Translations under genes and position numbers: made by a program
Assembly (NCBI GenBank): GCA_017889705.1
Contig: JAGGAB010000007.1
Location: 165,473-229,472 of the forward strand
Source of the DNA: Bacillota bacterium
GTDB taxonomy: Bacteria > Bacillota > Negativicutes > Sporomusales > Sporomusaceae
DNA: 64,000 nucleotides
Reading direction: 5' to 3'
Part shown: piece after piece, positions 1 through 9,760 of the stretch
Layout: each line of letters starts with the position of its first letter
Position numbering within the stretch: position 1 is the first letter of the stretch
The notes under the pieces: model-generated
Database searches by the model: none
What the model was told of the DNA's origin: nothing
The model's input: the letters and a program-made list of their open reading frames with translations, nothing else

Positions 1-410
1 TTAAGAAGTTTGGTGAGTTCACTGTCATAAATGATGTTTACAATGCAAGTCCGTTGTCAATGGAGGCGGCGCTTACCACCTTATCCAGCATAAGTAAGGG
101 ACGGAAAATTGCCGTGCTCGGAGATATGTTAGAATTGGGCGATACTGCGCTTGAGGCTCACCGGAAAGTGGGCAGGCAGGCTGCTGAGCAAGGGGTAGAC
201 AGTATTATAACTGTTGGAGAACTGGCAGTACATATTGCCGAAGCTGCCTGTGAACTTGGTGTAACGGCGCAGTCTTTTAAGGATCACAACGCGGCAATTG
301 ACGTGCTGCGCAATTTGATGAAACCGGGAGATTATATTCTACTAAAGGGTTCCCGTGGCATGAAGATGGAAACTATGCTCAAAGCATTTGAAGACATATC
401 GGTAGGATAA
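1..410 (+). CDS. murF: MurF, UDP-MurNAc-tripeptide--D-Ala-D-Ala ligase, C-terminal part
   Basis: The reading frame is open from base 3 and the start lies outside the window, so only about 135 C-terminal residues are visible. The MurF-type motif DVYNASPLSMEAAL opens the piece, followed by GDMLELG and a C-terminal LLKGSRGMKMETML, both typical of the Mur ligase C-terminal domain. MurF adds D-Ala-D-Ala to the UDP-MurNAc tripeptide in the cytoplasm. It stands directly before mraY in the division and cell wall cluster, as expected. The identification is firm; the gene is partial only because of the window edge. Confidence 0.93.
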   Translation, partial: KKFGEFTVINDVYNASPLSMEAALTTLSSISKGRKIAVLGDMLELGDTALEAHRKVGRQAAEQGVDSIITVGELAVHIAEAACELGVTAQSFKDHNAAIDVLRNLMKPGDYILLKGSRGMKMETMLKAFEDISVG

Positions 411-510
411 TGAATTTAGCTATTCCGCACTAAAGAAGTTTGCAGGGGCAGACAAGAATTGTAGGCAGCTACAAAAAGCTTTACACGTTGCAATTATTTA
501 GGAGGTTACC

Positions 511-1488
511 ATGCAAGAATTGTTGTACGCAGCGATTATGGCATTTGTTATTGCTATAGCCGCTGGGCCGCTCTTTATTCCACTTTTAAGGCGGCTGAAA
601 TTTGGTCAGAGCATCAGAGCAGAAGGGCCAGAGAGCCATTATGCCAAGGCCGGTACGCCGACTATGGGCGGAGTGCTGATTTTGCTGGCATTAGTTATTC
701 CGGCAGTAGTATTTGCAGGCAATAATCCTGAAGTATTATTGGCGCTGTTTGTTACCTTAGGTCACGGCTTAATTGGTTTTCTGGATGATTTTATCAAAGT
801 GGTATTAAAACGGTCATTAGGCTTAAAAGCACGCCAGAAGCTGCTGGGACAGATTATTATGGCAGTGGCCTTGTCGTATATTGCCAGCGTCTACTTTGGA
901 CGTGGTACAGATTTATGGATACCTGTTCTGGGGGCAAGTGTTGATTTTGGAATCTTATATTATGTATTAATATTTCTTGTCCTTGTTGGTACGACCAATG
1001 CGGTTAACCTAACTGACGGACTTGATGGCTTGGCTGCAGGTACAACTACTGTGGCGGCACTGGCCTACACTGTAATTGCTTTGTACTTTGGCAAACCGTA
1101 CTTGGCAGTTTTTTGTGTTGCATTAGCCGGCGCCTGTCTTGGTTTTTTGCGATACAATGCTCATCCAGCTAAAGTGTTTATGGGTGATACCGGTTCACTT
1201 GCGTTGGGGGGAGCGCTGGCAGCAGTAGCAGTATTGACTAAAACCGAATTTCTGCTGGTTATTGTTGGCGGTGTATTTGTCCTTGAAGCTCTGTCTGTCA
1301 TTATTCAAGTAATCTCATTTAAGTCAACAGGAAAACGGGTATTTAAAATGAGTCCGATTCACCATCATTTTGAATTATCTGGTTGGTCGGAGACCAAAGT
1401 GGTAATGGTATTCTGGCTGACAGGTGCATTGTTTGCTGCTATTGCATTAAGTATTTTAGCAGTTAGCCGGGCAGGAGGTTTATCATGA
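511..1488 (+). CDS. mraY: MraY, phospho-N-acetylmuramoyl-pentapeptide transferase
   Basis: A 325-residue polytopic membrane protein that moves phospho-MurNAc-pentapeptide from UDP to undecaprenyl phosphate, making lipid I. Visible family motifs are GTPTMGG near the N-terminus, the Asp pair in LIGFLDDFIKV, NAVNLTDGLDGLA, FMGDTGSLALGG and the His-rich SPIHHHFE loop near the C-terminus. The start ATG has a good GGAGG site. Its stop overlaps the murD start by four bases (ATGA), indicating translational coupling. Length is normal for the family. Confidence 0.97.
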   Translation: MQELLYAAIMAFVIAIAAGPLFIPLLRRLKFGQSIRAEGPESHYAKAGTPTMGGVLILLALVIPAVVFAGNNPEVLLALFVTLGHGLIGFLDDFIKVVLKRSLGLKARQKLLGQIIMAVALSYIASVYFGRGTDLWIPVLGASVDFGILYYVLIFLVLVGTTNAVNLTDGLDGLAAGTTTVAALAYTVIALYFGKPYLAVFCVALAGACLGFLRYNAHPAKVFMGDTGSLALGGALAAVAVLTKTEFLLVIVGGVFVLEALSVIIQVISFKSTGKRVFKMSPIHHHFELSGWSETKVVMVFWLTGALFAAIALSILAVSRAGGLS

Positions 1489-2852
1489 GTAAACAAACAG
1501 AATTTGCTAATAAAAAAGCCTTGGTATTAGGTGCCGGTATTAGCGGGCTTTCTGTAGCTAAGATTTTAAAACAGCTGGGTGCTGACGTCATTGTAAGTGA
1601 TTCCAAACCCATTGAAAAATTTGATCATGATTTTTCTGAATTAAAAGCAGCTAGTATTGGATTGGCGTTAGGAAATCAGAATGAGCAGCTGCTTGATGGC
1701 ATAGACTATCTTGTGGTGTCACCCGGCATTTCAATTTATATTCCGTTGGTTGCTGCCGCGCAAAGCAGGGGAATCTGTGTTATGAGTGAGGTTGAAGTTG
1801 CCTATCGTATTAGTGCGGCACCAATGGTGGCCATTACCGGTACTAATGGCAAAACAACAACAACAACGCTGGTTGGTGAAATGCTGAAAACCACTGGCCG
1901 CCAGGTTGGGGTAGGGGGCAATATTGGCGCGTCGCTGTCCGAACAGGCGCTCGAGATTAAAGCTGATGGCTTTATTGTTGCCGAGATATCAAGTTTTCAA
2001 CTGGAAGGCGCCAGCCGGTTTCATCCCCGCATTGCTGCCATACTTAATTTGACTCCTGACCATTTAGACCGGCATCGCAGTATGGAAATCTATCAACAAA
2101 TGAAAGAAAGAATATTTATAACGCAGCAAGCAAATGACTATATAATCCTTAACTATGATGATGAAGCTGTACGGGAAATGGCCAATAGGGCACCGGGCAA
2201 GGTAGTGTATTTCAGCCGGAAACAGCGTCTCGACTCAGGGTTTTATGCGGAAAGTGGCAAGATTAAAGCAGCTGTAGATGGCAAAAACATTGAGATTTGT
2301 GCTATCGACGCCATTAAGATAAAAGGCGGACATAATGTAGAAAATGCATTGGCAGCCTGTGCAATATGCTATTTTGCCGGTGCGCAGATTGAAGCAATGG
2401 CAGAAGTACTAAAGAACTTTCCTGGTGTGGAGCATCGTATTGAACCAGTTGCTGAACGTAAGGGCGTAGCTTATTATAATGATTCTAAAGCAACCAACCC
2501 CGAATCTTCGATCAAGGCCTTAGAAGCGTTTGACGGCCATATTATTTTAATTGCCGGTGGTCGGGATAAGAATACAGACTTAACAGAATTTATGACAATA
2601 GCCAAAGAGCGAGTCGAACATATGATTTTGTTAGGTGAGGCACAGCAACGTTTTGCCGAAGCCGCAGCTCGGCAGGGGATAAAAAATATCCACCAGGTAG
2701 CTTCGTTTGAAGAAGCAGTAAAGTTAGCCTATTCATTGGCGCAACCGCCGCAGGTGGTATTATTGTCACCGGCCTGTGCCAGTTATGATATGTTTGATAA
2801 TTATGAACAGCGGGGAAGGGTCTTTAAAGATTTGGTGCGCCGACTAATTTAA
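1485..2852 (+). CDS. murD: MurD, UDP-MurNAc-L-Ala--D-Glu ligase
   Basis: A 455-residue cytoplasmic Mur ligase that adds D-glutamate to UDP-MurNAc-L-Ala. It has an N-terminal nucleotide-binding fold (LVLGAGISGLSVAKIL), the central ATP-binding ITGTNGKTTTTTL loop, NLTPDHLDRH, and the C-terminal YNDSKATNP and LIAGGRDKNTD motifs that mark MurD among the Mur ligases. It overlaps mraY by four bases and is followed after 12 bases by ftsW with a GGAGGGAG site. Confidence 0.97.
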   Translation: MSKQTEFANKKALVLGAGISGLSVAKILKQLGADVIVSDSKPIEKFDHDFSELKAASIGLALGNQNEQLLDGIDYLVVSPGISIYIPLVAAAQSRGICVMSEVEVAYRISAAPMVAITGTNGKTTTTTLVGEMLKTTGRQVGVGGNIGASLSEQALEIKADGFIVAEISSFQLEGASRFHPRIAAILNLTPDHLDRHRSMEIYQQMKERIFITQQANDYIILNYDDEAVREMANRAPGKVVYFSRKQRLDSGFYAESGKIKAAVDGKNIEICAIDAIKIKGGHNVENALAACAICYFAGAQIEAMAEVLKNFPGVEHRIEPVAERKGVAYYNDSKATNPESSIKALEAFDGHIILIAGGRDKNTDLTEFMTIAKERVEHMILLGEAQQRFAEAAARQGIKNIHQVASFEEAVKLAYSLAQPPQVVLLSPACASYDMFDNYEQRGRVFKDLVRRLI

Positions 2853-2864
2853 GGAGGGAGCCGG

Positions 2865-3968
2865 ATGGGAGTCAGGCCTAAGTCGCCCGATTATGTCATT
2901 TTCTTTTCCATCATTGGTTTGATGGGGTTTGGAATAGTGATGGTTTATAGTTCTAGTGCGGTTTCTGCATATGTAAACTATAATGACAGCTACTATTTTT
3001 TAAAGCGCCAGATGATATGGGCTACATTAGGGATACTGACAATGCTGCTTACCATGAATATTGATTATCATGCCTGGCGTAAATTAGCCAAACCGGTAAT
3101 GATAATCACCTTAATTTTATTGGTTTTAGTTCTTGTTCCCGGTTTGGGAAAAGTAGTTAACGGCGCAAGGCGCTGGCTGGGGTTTGGCTCGCTTTATCTG
3201 CAACCGTCAGAAATAGCGAAATTAAGTATGGTGTTATTTACTGTTCATAGTCTGGCAAAATCACAAGATAAAATTGGACACTTTGTTAAAGGGGTAGTTC
3301 CCCAACTGGCAATGCTGTTAGTTGTTTTTGGTTTGATTTTAAAAGAGCCTGATTTAGGAACAGGGCTTGTTATTTCCGGCACAGTCTTTATTTTACTGTT
3401 TGCGTCAGGCGTGAAATTGTCCCACTTAGGTTCCTTGGGGGCAGCCGGTGTTATCGGTATAATTGCGGCAATCATTGCCGAGCCTTACCGCCTGAAACGC
3501 TTGTTGGCATTTAGCGATCCCTGGGCTGATCCGCTCAATAGTGGGTATCATATCATTCAATCCCTATATGCGATCGGGTCAGGCGGCTTGTTTGGTGTTG
3601 GGCTGGGACGAAGCCGTGAAAAATTCCTGTATTTGCCGGAACCTCATACTGATTTTATTTTTGCTATTTTAGGTGAGGAACTTGGCTTTATCGGAACAGC
3701 CACAGTCATAATATTATTTTTTTTATTTGCCTGGAGAGGTTTTAAAATTGCCATATCAGCGCCAGATGTATATGGCAGCCTGTTGGCAGGTGGAATAGCC
3801 AGTATGATTGTATTGCAGGCACTTATGAACATTGCAGTAGTTACTGCTTCGATGCCGGTAACAGGAATTCCGTTGCCTTTTATTAGTTTCGGCGGTTCTT
3901 CCCTGATTTTCACGCTGGCAGCGGTAGGTATACTTCTTAATGTTTCTCGGTATGTCAGCTTGAAATGA
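2865..3968 (+). CDS. ftsW: FtsW/SpoVE-type SEDS peptidoglycan polymerase
   Basis: A 367-residue membrane protein of the SEDS family, which polymerises glycan strands from lipid II together with a class B penicillin-binding protein at the septum. About ten hydrophobic segments are visible. Family motifs include the region after GARRWLGFGSLYLQPSE, the KEPDLGT motif, and the C-terminal GIPLPFISFGGSSL. Position between murD and murG is the usual ftsW or spoVE position. Sequence alone does not separate vegetative FtsW from sporulation SpoVE here. Confidence 0.93.
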   Translation: MGVRPKSPDYVIFFSIIGLMGFGIVMVYSSSAVSAYVNYNDSYYFLKRQMIWATLGILTMLLTMNIDYHAWRKLAKPVMIITLILLVLVLVPGLGKVVNGARRWLGFGSLYLQPSEIAKLSMVLFTVHSLAKSQDKIGHFVKGVVPQLAMLLVVFGLILKEPDLGTGLVISGTVFILLFASGVKLSHLGSLGAAGVIGIIAAIIAEPYRLKRLLAFSDPWADPLNSGYHIIQSLYAIGSGGLFGVGLGRSREKFLYLPEPHTDFIFAILGEELGFIGTATVIILFFLFAWRGFKIAISAPDVYGSLLAGGIASMIVLQALMNIAVVTASMPVTGIPLPFISFGGSSLIFTLAAVGILLNVSRYVSLK

Positions 3969-3986
3969 ATGTAGGAGGCAAAATAT

Positions 3987-5114
3987 ATGCGAATCATTAT
4001 TTCTGGCGGGGGTACAGGTGGGCACATCTACCCCGCCATTACTCTCGCCAGAGAAGTAGCCAAGCTTACTGAGCATTGTGAGATACTTTTTGTCGGGACT
4101 AAACATGGTTTGGAAGCCGACATCATTCCTAAAGAAGGCTTTGCCTTTGCCACTATTGAGGTGAGCGGACTGGAACGAAAGCTGTCGTGGAAAAATGTTC
4201 GGACACTGCTTAGCACAATAGGCAGCGTGTGGAAATCTTCCCGTATTATAAAAGACTTTAAACCTGATGTTGTTATTGGTACAGGTGGATATGTATGCGG
4301 TCCTGTGCTGCTGGCCGCCAGTCTGCTGAAAGTCCCGACCATTATTCAGGAACAAAATGTTATTCCTGGTATCACCAATAAAATTTTATCGCGGTTTGTG
4401 GACAAAATTGCGTTGGGTTACCAGGAGGCTGCCGCTTATTTTCATAACTGTCGTCCTGAACAAATAGTGGTGACCGGCAACCCCATCAGGCCAGAGGTAA
4501 TGTCAGCGACGCGAGAAGAGGGCTTGACAGAACTTGGTCTTAGTTCTGATAAACTAACCGTGCTGGCAGTTGGTGGCAGCAGGGGCGCGCGCAGTATGAA
4601 TCAAGCTATGGTTGGTGTCGGTACTTATTTTAATGGAAATCCTCATATTCAAATATTGCATGTGACAGGACAAAGCGAGTATAATAGCATAGTTGGCAAT
4701 TATAAACAATCAGGTATAGAGCCTTCCAACGCTGGCAATATTATCATCAAACCATATTTGTATAATATGCCGCTGGCGCTTGCTGCGGCAGATGTAGCTG
4801 TTTTTCGGGCTGGTGCAGTTGGACTGGCCGAGTTAACAGCACGCGGTATTCCGGCAATTCTCATACCCTATCCTTATGCTGCGGAAAACCATCAGGAGTT
4901 CAATGCCAAGGCATTGGAAAAGCATGGTGCCGCACTGGTGATTGCCGATAAAGAATTAACAGATGCTAAATTAATCGACGCTATAAAAATGCTGTTAGAT
5001 AATTCAGCGGTACTTGTAAATATGGCTAAAAAAAGTAAAGAGTTAGGGCGTCCACAAGCTGCTCAGACAATTGCGCGTATGGCAATTGATCTGAAAAAAA
5101 CGTTATCAAAGTAA
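3987..5114 (+). CDS. murG: MurG, lipid II synthase (GlcNAc transferase)
   Basis: A 375-residue GT-B glycosyltransferase that adds GlcNAc to lipid I at the inner face of the membrane. The N-terminal GGGTGGHIYPA glycine-rich loop, GTGGYVCGP, the second glycine-rich loop VGGSRGARSMN and the C-terminal AENHQEFNA UDP-GlcNAc-binding motif are all present. The ATG follows ftsW by 18 bases with a GGAGG site. A gap of about 130 bases follows before murC; I see no clear terminator in it. Confidence 0.97.
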   Translation: MRIIISGGGTGGHIYPAITLAREVAKLTEHCEILFVGTKHGLEADIIPKEGFAFATIEVSGLERKLSWKNVRTLLSTIGSVWKSSRIIKDFKPDVVIGTGGYVCGPVLLAASLLKVPTIIQEQNVIPGITNKILSRFVDKIALGYQEAAAYFHNCRPEQIVVTGNPIRPEVMSATREEGLTELGLSSDKLTVLAVGGSRGARSMNQAMVGVGTYFNGNPHIQILHVTGQSEYNSIVGNYKQSGIEPSNAGNIIIKPYLYNMPLALAAADVAVFRAGAVGLAELTARGIPAILIPYPYAAENHQEFNAKALEKHGAALVIADKELTDAKLIDAIKMLLDNSAVLVNMAKKSKELGRPQAAQTIARMAIDLKKTLSK

Positions 5115-5248
5115 TAAGGTAACATTGGCTGCCAACAGTGCATACACTATGGTATGTCAAAAACGGCAGCGACTAGGCTGGGGAATAGCTCTTTCTGCAG
5201 GTATGGGCACTGGAGAACGCCGGTGCGCCTGAAAGGGGAGAAGTATTG

Positions 5249-6637
5249 GTGTTAGATAATATACAAAAAGTACATTTTATTGGCATTGGTGGCTCAGGTA
5301 TGAACTCAATTGCCAAAGTTTTGCTGGAATTGGGGTATGAGATTTCAGGTTCAGATGCGCAAGTCTCAACAGTAACGGCAAAACTTGAAAAAGCTGGAGC
5401 AACAGTCTATACCGGTCACAGCTATGAAAATATTGGAAATGCGCAAGCCGTAGTTGTTTCTACCGCAATCCCCAAGACCAATCCTGAGCTGCAAGCCGCT
5501 ATTGACAAAGGGATTCCTGTATATCACCGGGCTGATATGCTGGCGTTTTTAATGTCTAAACAAAAGGGAATAGCTGTAGCTGGTGCTCATGGTAAAACTA
5601 CAACAACATCCATGGTTGCCCTGATGCTTGAAAAAGCAGGCACAGACCCGACCATCGTAATTGGCGGCGAACTGGAGTCAATCGGCGGCAGTGCAAAACT
5701 TGGCCAGGGTTCTTATTTGGTGGCAGAAGCTGATGAAAGCGACGGTTCTTTTTTAAAACTTTCACCGCAGATAGCTATTGTAACCAATATAGAAAATGAC
5801 CATATGGATTACTACAAAACCATGGATAATATATTGCGTACTTTTAATGAGTTTTTGCATAAACTGGATCCGACTGATGGCTTTGCTGTTTTATGCTTTG
5901 ACAATGCGTATGTAAGAGATATGGCTGCCAGTTTGGAAAGAGGCTATGTATCTTATGCGCTTGAGCATGAGGCCGATTATACCGCACGCAATATAAAATC
6001 CGATGGCCCGATTTCACTTTTTGATGTGTATCACCAGGGAAATCTGTTAGGTACGGCTAAAATTTCGGTTCCCGGTATGCATAATGTGGCAAATGCATTA
6101 GCGGCTATAGCTGTTGGTATTCATGTCGGTTTAAGCTTTGCCCAAATTGTCGAAGGCCTCGGCATGTTTCAGGGAGCTAAGCGACGATTCCAATCTAAGG
6201 GACGTGTTAACGGGGTATGGGTGGTGGATGATTATGCCCATCATCCCACAGAAATTAGTACTACCTTGCTGGGGGCGCGTCAAACAGAACCTAAACGGCT
6301 GATTTGTGTTTTTCAGCCACATCGCTATACCCGCACGAAGTTCTTGAAAAAAGAATTTGGTGCAGCATTTTCACAAGCAGATTTACTGATTCTTACTGAT
6401 ATTTACTCTGCTGGCGAACAGCCAATTCCTGGAGTAGACGGAGAAACCATTAAAAATGAAGTGGAAAGCCAAACTAAGCAGCGCGTTACTTATGTACCAG
6501 ATAAAGATAAAATTGCGCGTTATTTGGTGGAAATCGTGCAACCAGGTGATTTAGTGATTACCATGGGTGCAGGAAATATTTATCAAATAGGCGAAGAATT
6601 GGTGGAAAAACTTACAGATACCAATACCATTAGTTAG
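5249..6637 (+). CDS. murC: MurC, UDP-MurNAc--L-alanine ligase
   Basis: A cytoplasmic Mur ligase of about 462 residues that adds L-Ala to UDP-MurNAc. It has HFIGIGGSGMNSIA at the N-terminus, the ATP-binding GAHGKTTTTSM loop, ADESDGSFL, NIENDHMDYY and the C-terminal VDDYAHHPTEI and FQPHRYTRT motifs typical of MurC. The start could be TTG at 5246 or GTG at 5249; I chose GTG because its spacing to the AAGGGGAG site is better. Next comes murA after 53 bases. Confidence 0.96.
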   Translation: MLDNIQKVHFIGIGGSGMNSIAKVLLELGYEISGSDAQVSTVTAKLEKAGATVYTGHSYENIGNAQAVVVSTAIPKTNPELQAAIDKGIPVYHRADMLAFLMSKQKGIAVAGAHGKTTTTSMVALMLEKAGTDPTIVIGGELESIGGSAKLGQGSYLVAEADESDGSFLKLSPQIAIVTNIENDHMDYYKTMDNILRTFNEFLHKLDPTDGFAVLCFDNAYVRDMAASLERGYVSYALEHEADYTARNIKSDGPISLFDVYHQGNLLGTAKISVPGMHNVANALAAIAVGIHVGLSFAQIVEGLGMFQGAKRRFQSKGRVNGVWVVDDYAHHPTEISTTLLGARQTEPKRLICVFQPHRYTRTKFLKKEFGAAFSQADLLILTDIYSAGEQPIPGVDGETIKNEVESQTKQRVTYVPDKDKIARYLVEIVQPGDLVITMGAGNIYQIGEELVEKLTDTNTIS

Positions 6638-6690
6638 AGACTAGACAAGAAAGAACAGAGGGTGATTGTACTTTTCTGGGAGGTAAGGCG

Positions 6691-7935
6691 ATGGAGAAAT
6701 TTATCGTCAGGGGAGAAGTACAACTATGTGGCAATGTCCGGGTAAGCGGAGCGAAGAATGCTACTTTGCCAATTATGGCAGCAACACTTCTGTGTTCCGG
6801 GATCAGCGTTATTCATGATGTGCCATATTTGCGAGACATTCAAGCCATGCAGGATATTTTGACACTGCTTGGCGCTAAGATATGCAGACAAGATCATACC
6901 ATGCTGATTGATACAAGCAATGTATGCAAGGCTGAAATCCCCGAACACTTAATGCGGGAAATGCGGGCTTCGGTATTTTTGATGGGACCGCTGTTGGGTA
7001 GATTTCGCAAAGTCAGGTTATCTTACCCCGGTGGGTGTGCTATCGGACCTAGACCTATTAATTTACATATCAAAGCCTTAGAAAAAATCGGTGCAATTGT
7101 TGATGAAAGCTATGGATTTATTGTTGCGGAAGCAGCAGAATTGACCGGCGGCGAGGTCAATTTTGACTTCCCCAGTGTTGGTGCTACTGAAAACGCCATG
7201 ATGGCAGCTGCGTTGGCAAAAGGCACAACTATTATCCGCAATGCAGCCCGTGAACCAGAAATAGTTGATCTGCAAGTTGTTCTAAATAAAATGGGCGCAA
7301 AAATTAGCGGCGCAGGTACTGATACAATTAGGATTGATGGTGTAAGCCGCTTGTTTCCGGCAGAACACACGGTAATGAGTGATAGAATTGAAGCAGGTAC
7401 TTTCTTAATGGCCGGAGTTATCACTCGCGGTGATATTGTCGTTGAGAATATCATACCTGAATATTTATTCTCAGTTACCGATAAACTTCAGGATATCGGG
7501 GCGCAAATAACTGCTGGCAGTGACTATATCCGGGTTAAAGCCGGTGAACTTAGGGGTGTTGATATAAAAACCCTGCCCTATCCCGGATTTCCTACTGATT
7601 TGCAGGCTCCGATGTTGTCGGTCGTTACCATTGCCAAAGGTACGAGTATCATAACCGAAACTATTTTTGAAAATCGGTTCAAGCATGTTGACGAGCTGAC
7701 CCGAATGGGCGCCAAAATTAAGGTTGAAGGCCGCACCGCAATTATTCGGGGTGTGCAAAAACTTACCGGTGCTATTGTGGCAGCGCCTGATCTAAGGGCT
7801 GGCAGTGCGCTGGTTTTAGCTGCCCTTGCGGCAGAAGGGACTTCTGAAATTGAACAGGTATATCACATTGAACGAGGCTATGAAAATATAGATAAGAAAT
7901 TGCATGCACTGGGCGCAAATATTATAAAGGTGTAA
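6691..7935 (+). CDS. murA: MurA, UDP-GlcNAc 1-carboxyvinyltransferase
   Basis: A 414-residue enzyme that transfers enolpyruvate from PEP to UDP-GlcNAc, the first committed step of peptidoglycan synthesis. The N-terminal GAKNATLPIMAA motif, the catalytic Cys in GGCAIGPRPINLHI (the fosfomycin target position), and the second-domain motifs DRIEAGTFL and PGFPTDLQAPML are present. Placement between murC and ddl in the division cluster, on the same strand with a GGAGG site, points to co-expression with its neighbours. Many Firmicutes have a second copy elsewhere, which cannot be judged here. Confidence 0.96.
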   Translation: MEKFIVRGEVQLCGNVRVSGAKNATLPIMAATLLCSGISVIHDVPYLRDIQAMQDILTLLGAKICRQDHTMLIDTSNVCKAEIPEHLMREMRASVFLMGPLLGRFRKVRLSYPGGCAIGPRPINLHIKALEKIGAIVDESYGFIVAEAAELTGGEVNFDFPSVGATENAMMAAALAKGTTIIRNAAREPEIVDLQVVLNKMGAKISGAGTDTIRIDGVSRLFPAEHTVMSDRIEAGTFLMAGVITRGDIVVENIIPEYLFSVTDKLQDIGAQITAGSDYIRVKAGELRGVDIKTLPYPGFPTDLQAPMLSVVTIAKGTSIITETIFENRFKHVDELTRMGAKIKVEGRTAIIRGVQKLTGAIVAAPDLRAGSALVLAALAAEGTSEIEQVYHIERGYENIDKKLHALGANIIKV

Positions 7936-7957
7936 GGGAAGTAAAGGGGGATTTTTT

Positions 7958-8890
7958 ATGAAAAACAAAAAAATTGCAGTTGTTATGGGTGGGCCGTCTG
8001 CAGAAAGGGAAGTATCCCTGAATACCGGAAAGGCCATTCTCGCAGCATTACAAGAAAAAGGGTACAACGCTGTTGGCATAGACCTTGACCCCCGGCACTT
8101 AGTTGAGCAATTAAAAGAGGAAAAGATCGAGGTAGTATTTAATGCCATACATGGTCTTTATGGCGAAGATGGTTTGCTGCAAGGCACATTGGAAATGTTG
8201 GGAATACCTTATACCGGGTCAGGGGTACTGGCCAGTGCCATGGCCATGGATAAAGCCGTAACAAAACGGTTGTTTATGTCTGGCGGGATACCAACCCCGC
8301 GTTCGCGTTTGTATAATAAGCAGGATAGTGATCTTGGCACGCTGATTAATGAGATCAAGGCAGAATTTGGTGTGCCTGTTGTAGTAAAGGCTGCTGCTCA
8401 GGGCTCAAGTATTGGTGTAATCATTGTTGAAAACGCTGCAGACCTTGAAGGAGCTGTAACCGAAGCCTTTAAATATAGCGGACATATTGTTGTCGAAGAA
8501 TTCATAAAAGGTAAAGAGCTAACGATTTCTATTCTTGGCAGTGACCATCCGAAAGCATTGCCGATTATAGAAATAGTGCCCCAGTCGGGACGCTATGATT
8601 ATACGTCTAAATACACTAAAGGTGCGACCGAATATATAGTACCGGCAAGGTTAGAAGCCGATGTTGCCGGCAATATCCAAAACATTGCGCTTGCGGCCTA
8701 TAAGTTATTGGGCTGCAGGGGGATTGGCCGGGTTGATGTTATGCTTAGTGACAAAAATGAGCCTTTTGTTTTGGAGATCAATACCATTCCGGGAATGACG
8801 GCTACCAGCCTGGTGCCCAAAGCGGCTGCTGCTGTTGGCATAAGCTTTGCTGATTTGTGTGAGCAAATGCTTTTAACGGTAAGTGATTAG
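7958..8890 (+). CDS. ddl: D-alanine--D-alanine ligase
   Basis: A 310-residue ATP-grasp enzyme making the D-Ala-D-Ala dipeptide used by MurF. Visible motifs are MGGPSAEREVSLNTG at the N-terminus, GLYGEDGLLQGTLE, the ATP-grasp VVKAAAQGSSIGV and VVEEFIKGKELT, and the C-terminal FVLEINTIPGMTATSLVP metal-binding segment. Length matches the short DdlB class. A GGGG-type ribosome site precedes the ATG, and a hairpin followed by a T tract ends the gene at about 8.9 kb. Confidence 0.96.
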   Translation: MKNKKIAVVMGGPSAEREVSLNTGKAILAALQEKGYNAVGIDLDPRHLVEQLKEEKIEVVFNAIHGLYGEDGLLQGTLEMLGIPYTGSGVLASAMAMDKAVTKRLFMSGGIPTPRSRLYNKQDSDLGTLINEIKAEFGVPVVVKAAAQGSSIGVIIVENAADLEGAVTEAFKYSGHIVVEEFIKGKELTISILGSDHPKALPIIEIVPQSGRYDYTSKYTKGATEYIVPARLEADVAGNIQNIALAAYKLLGCRGIGRVDVMLSDKNEPFVLEINTIPGMTATSLVPKAAAAVGISFADLCEQMLLTVSD

Positions 8891-8898
8891 TAAAAATT

Positions 8899-8924
8899 GG
8901 GCAGTGTTAACTGCTCATTTTTTT
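8899..8924 (+). terminator. Terminator-like hairpin after ddl
   Basis: A seven-pair stem (8899-8905 with 8910-8916, one G-T pair) with a four-base loop, followed by seven T within eight bases. It lies between ddl and ftsQ, so it may only partly reduce read-through within the division cluster. Confidence 0.65.
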
Positions 8925-8986
8925 ATTTCTTTTAGTGGACAATCCGGTGTATAATTACTGCAGAAGATGTCTACAGGAGTGATTTC

Positions 8987-9733
8987 ATGCAGACCGCGGA
9001 ACGCTTGCGAGTCGCTAGAAGGCGGCGCGCTTCTATCTTGGCGTTGTGGCTGGGAGCCCTGGCATTATTAATGCTTGTTTTTTTATTTATTAATTCTCCG
9101 TATTTTGTTGTTGGGTCAGTATTGGTTGACGGGAATAAATATATTACCTCCGAAGAAGTTATGAGAATAGCCGGAGTTCCTGAAAAGATCAACATTTTCA
9201 GATTGAAGCCTACTGAAATCAAAGAACGACTGACAAGTGATTTACGGGTTGATGAAGTTGTGGTTGAACGAAAATTTCCGGCAACAATTGCTATTCATGT
9301 TAAGGAACGGCAGCCGTTGGCCTTTGTGGCCAGTCAGTACGGTTTTGTTGAAATTGACCGGGAAGGCATGGTAATGGCTGCTTTAAAAAACTTAAAGCAG
9401 GTAAAAGTGCCTGTTGTTACAGGGGTTCGATTGGGGAATGTATATGTTGGCGATCAGGTAAATAATCCGGGACTTACTAATGTGCTGACCTATTTGTCGG
9501 GATTGGACGAAGAAACGTTAAACCAATTGTCGGAAGTTAATATTAAATCGCCGGATGAACTAGTGAGTTACACCACCAACTCGATCGTTATCCGTATTGG
9601 TGACAATCAGCGACTTAAAGAAAAGGCAAAATTGACAGGTGAGATTTTACAAGAAATATCCACCAAAAAAATGGCGGTTGACTATATAGATCTAAACTAT
9701 ACTTCCCCGATTATCAAAATACGGGAGAAGTAG
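8987..9733 (+). CDS. ftsQ: FtsQ/DivIB-type cell division protein
   Basis: A 248-residue bitopic membrane protein: a short basic cytoplasmic N-terminus, one membrane segment at about residues 20-38, then a POTRA domain starting at YFVVGSVLVDGNKYI and a beta domain with VVERKFPATIAIHVKERQPLA. FtsQ/DivIB links early and late divisome proteins at the septum. Its place between ddl and the DUF881/ftsA/ftsZ genes supports the call. The ATG follows an AGGAG site. Confidence 0.93.
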   Translation: MQTAERLRVARRRRASILALWLGALALLMLVFLFINSPYFVVGSVLVDGNKYITSEEVMRIAGVPEKINIFRLKPTEIKERLTSDLRVDEVVVERKFPATIAIHVKERQPLAFVASQYGFVEIDREGMVMAALKNLKQVKVPVVTGVRLGNVYVGDQVNNPGLTNVLTYLSGLDEETLNQLSEVNIKSPDELVSYTTNSIVIRIGDNQRLKEKAKLTGEILQEISTKKMAVDYIDLNYTSPIIKIREK

Positions 9734-9760
9734 AGTGTAAGTTTGAAAGGAGACGATATT

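Noticed and set aside
3644..4355. Minus-strand reading frames inside ftsW and murG
   Set aside because: They lie antisense to well-identified genes, have no family motifs and no ribosome sites; the same holds for other antisense frames across the window.
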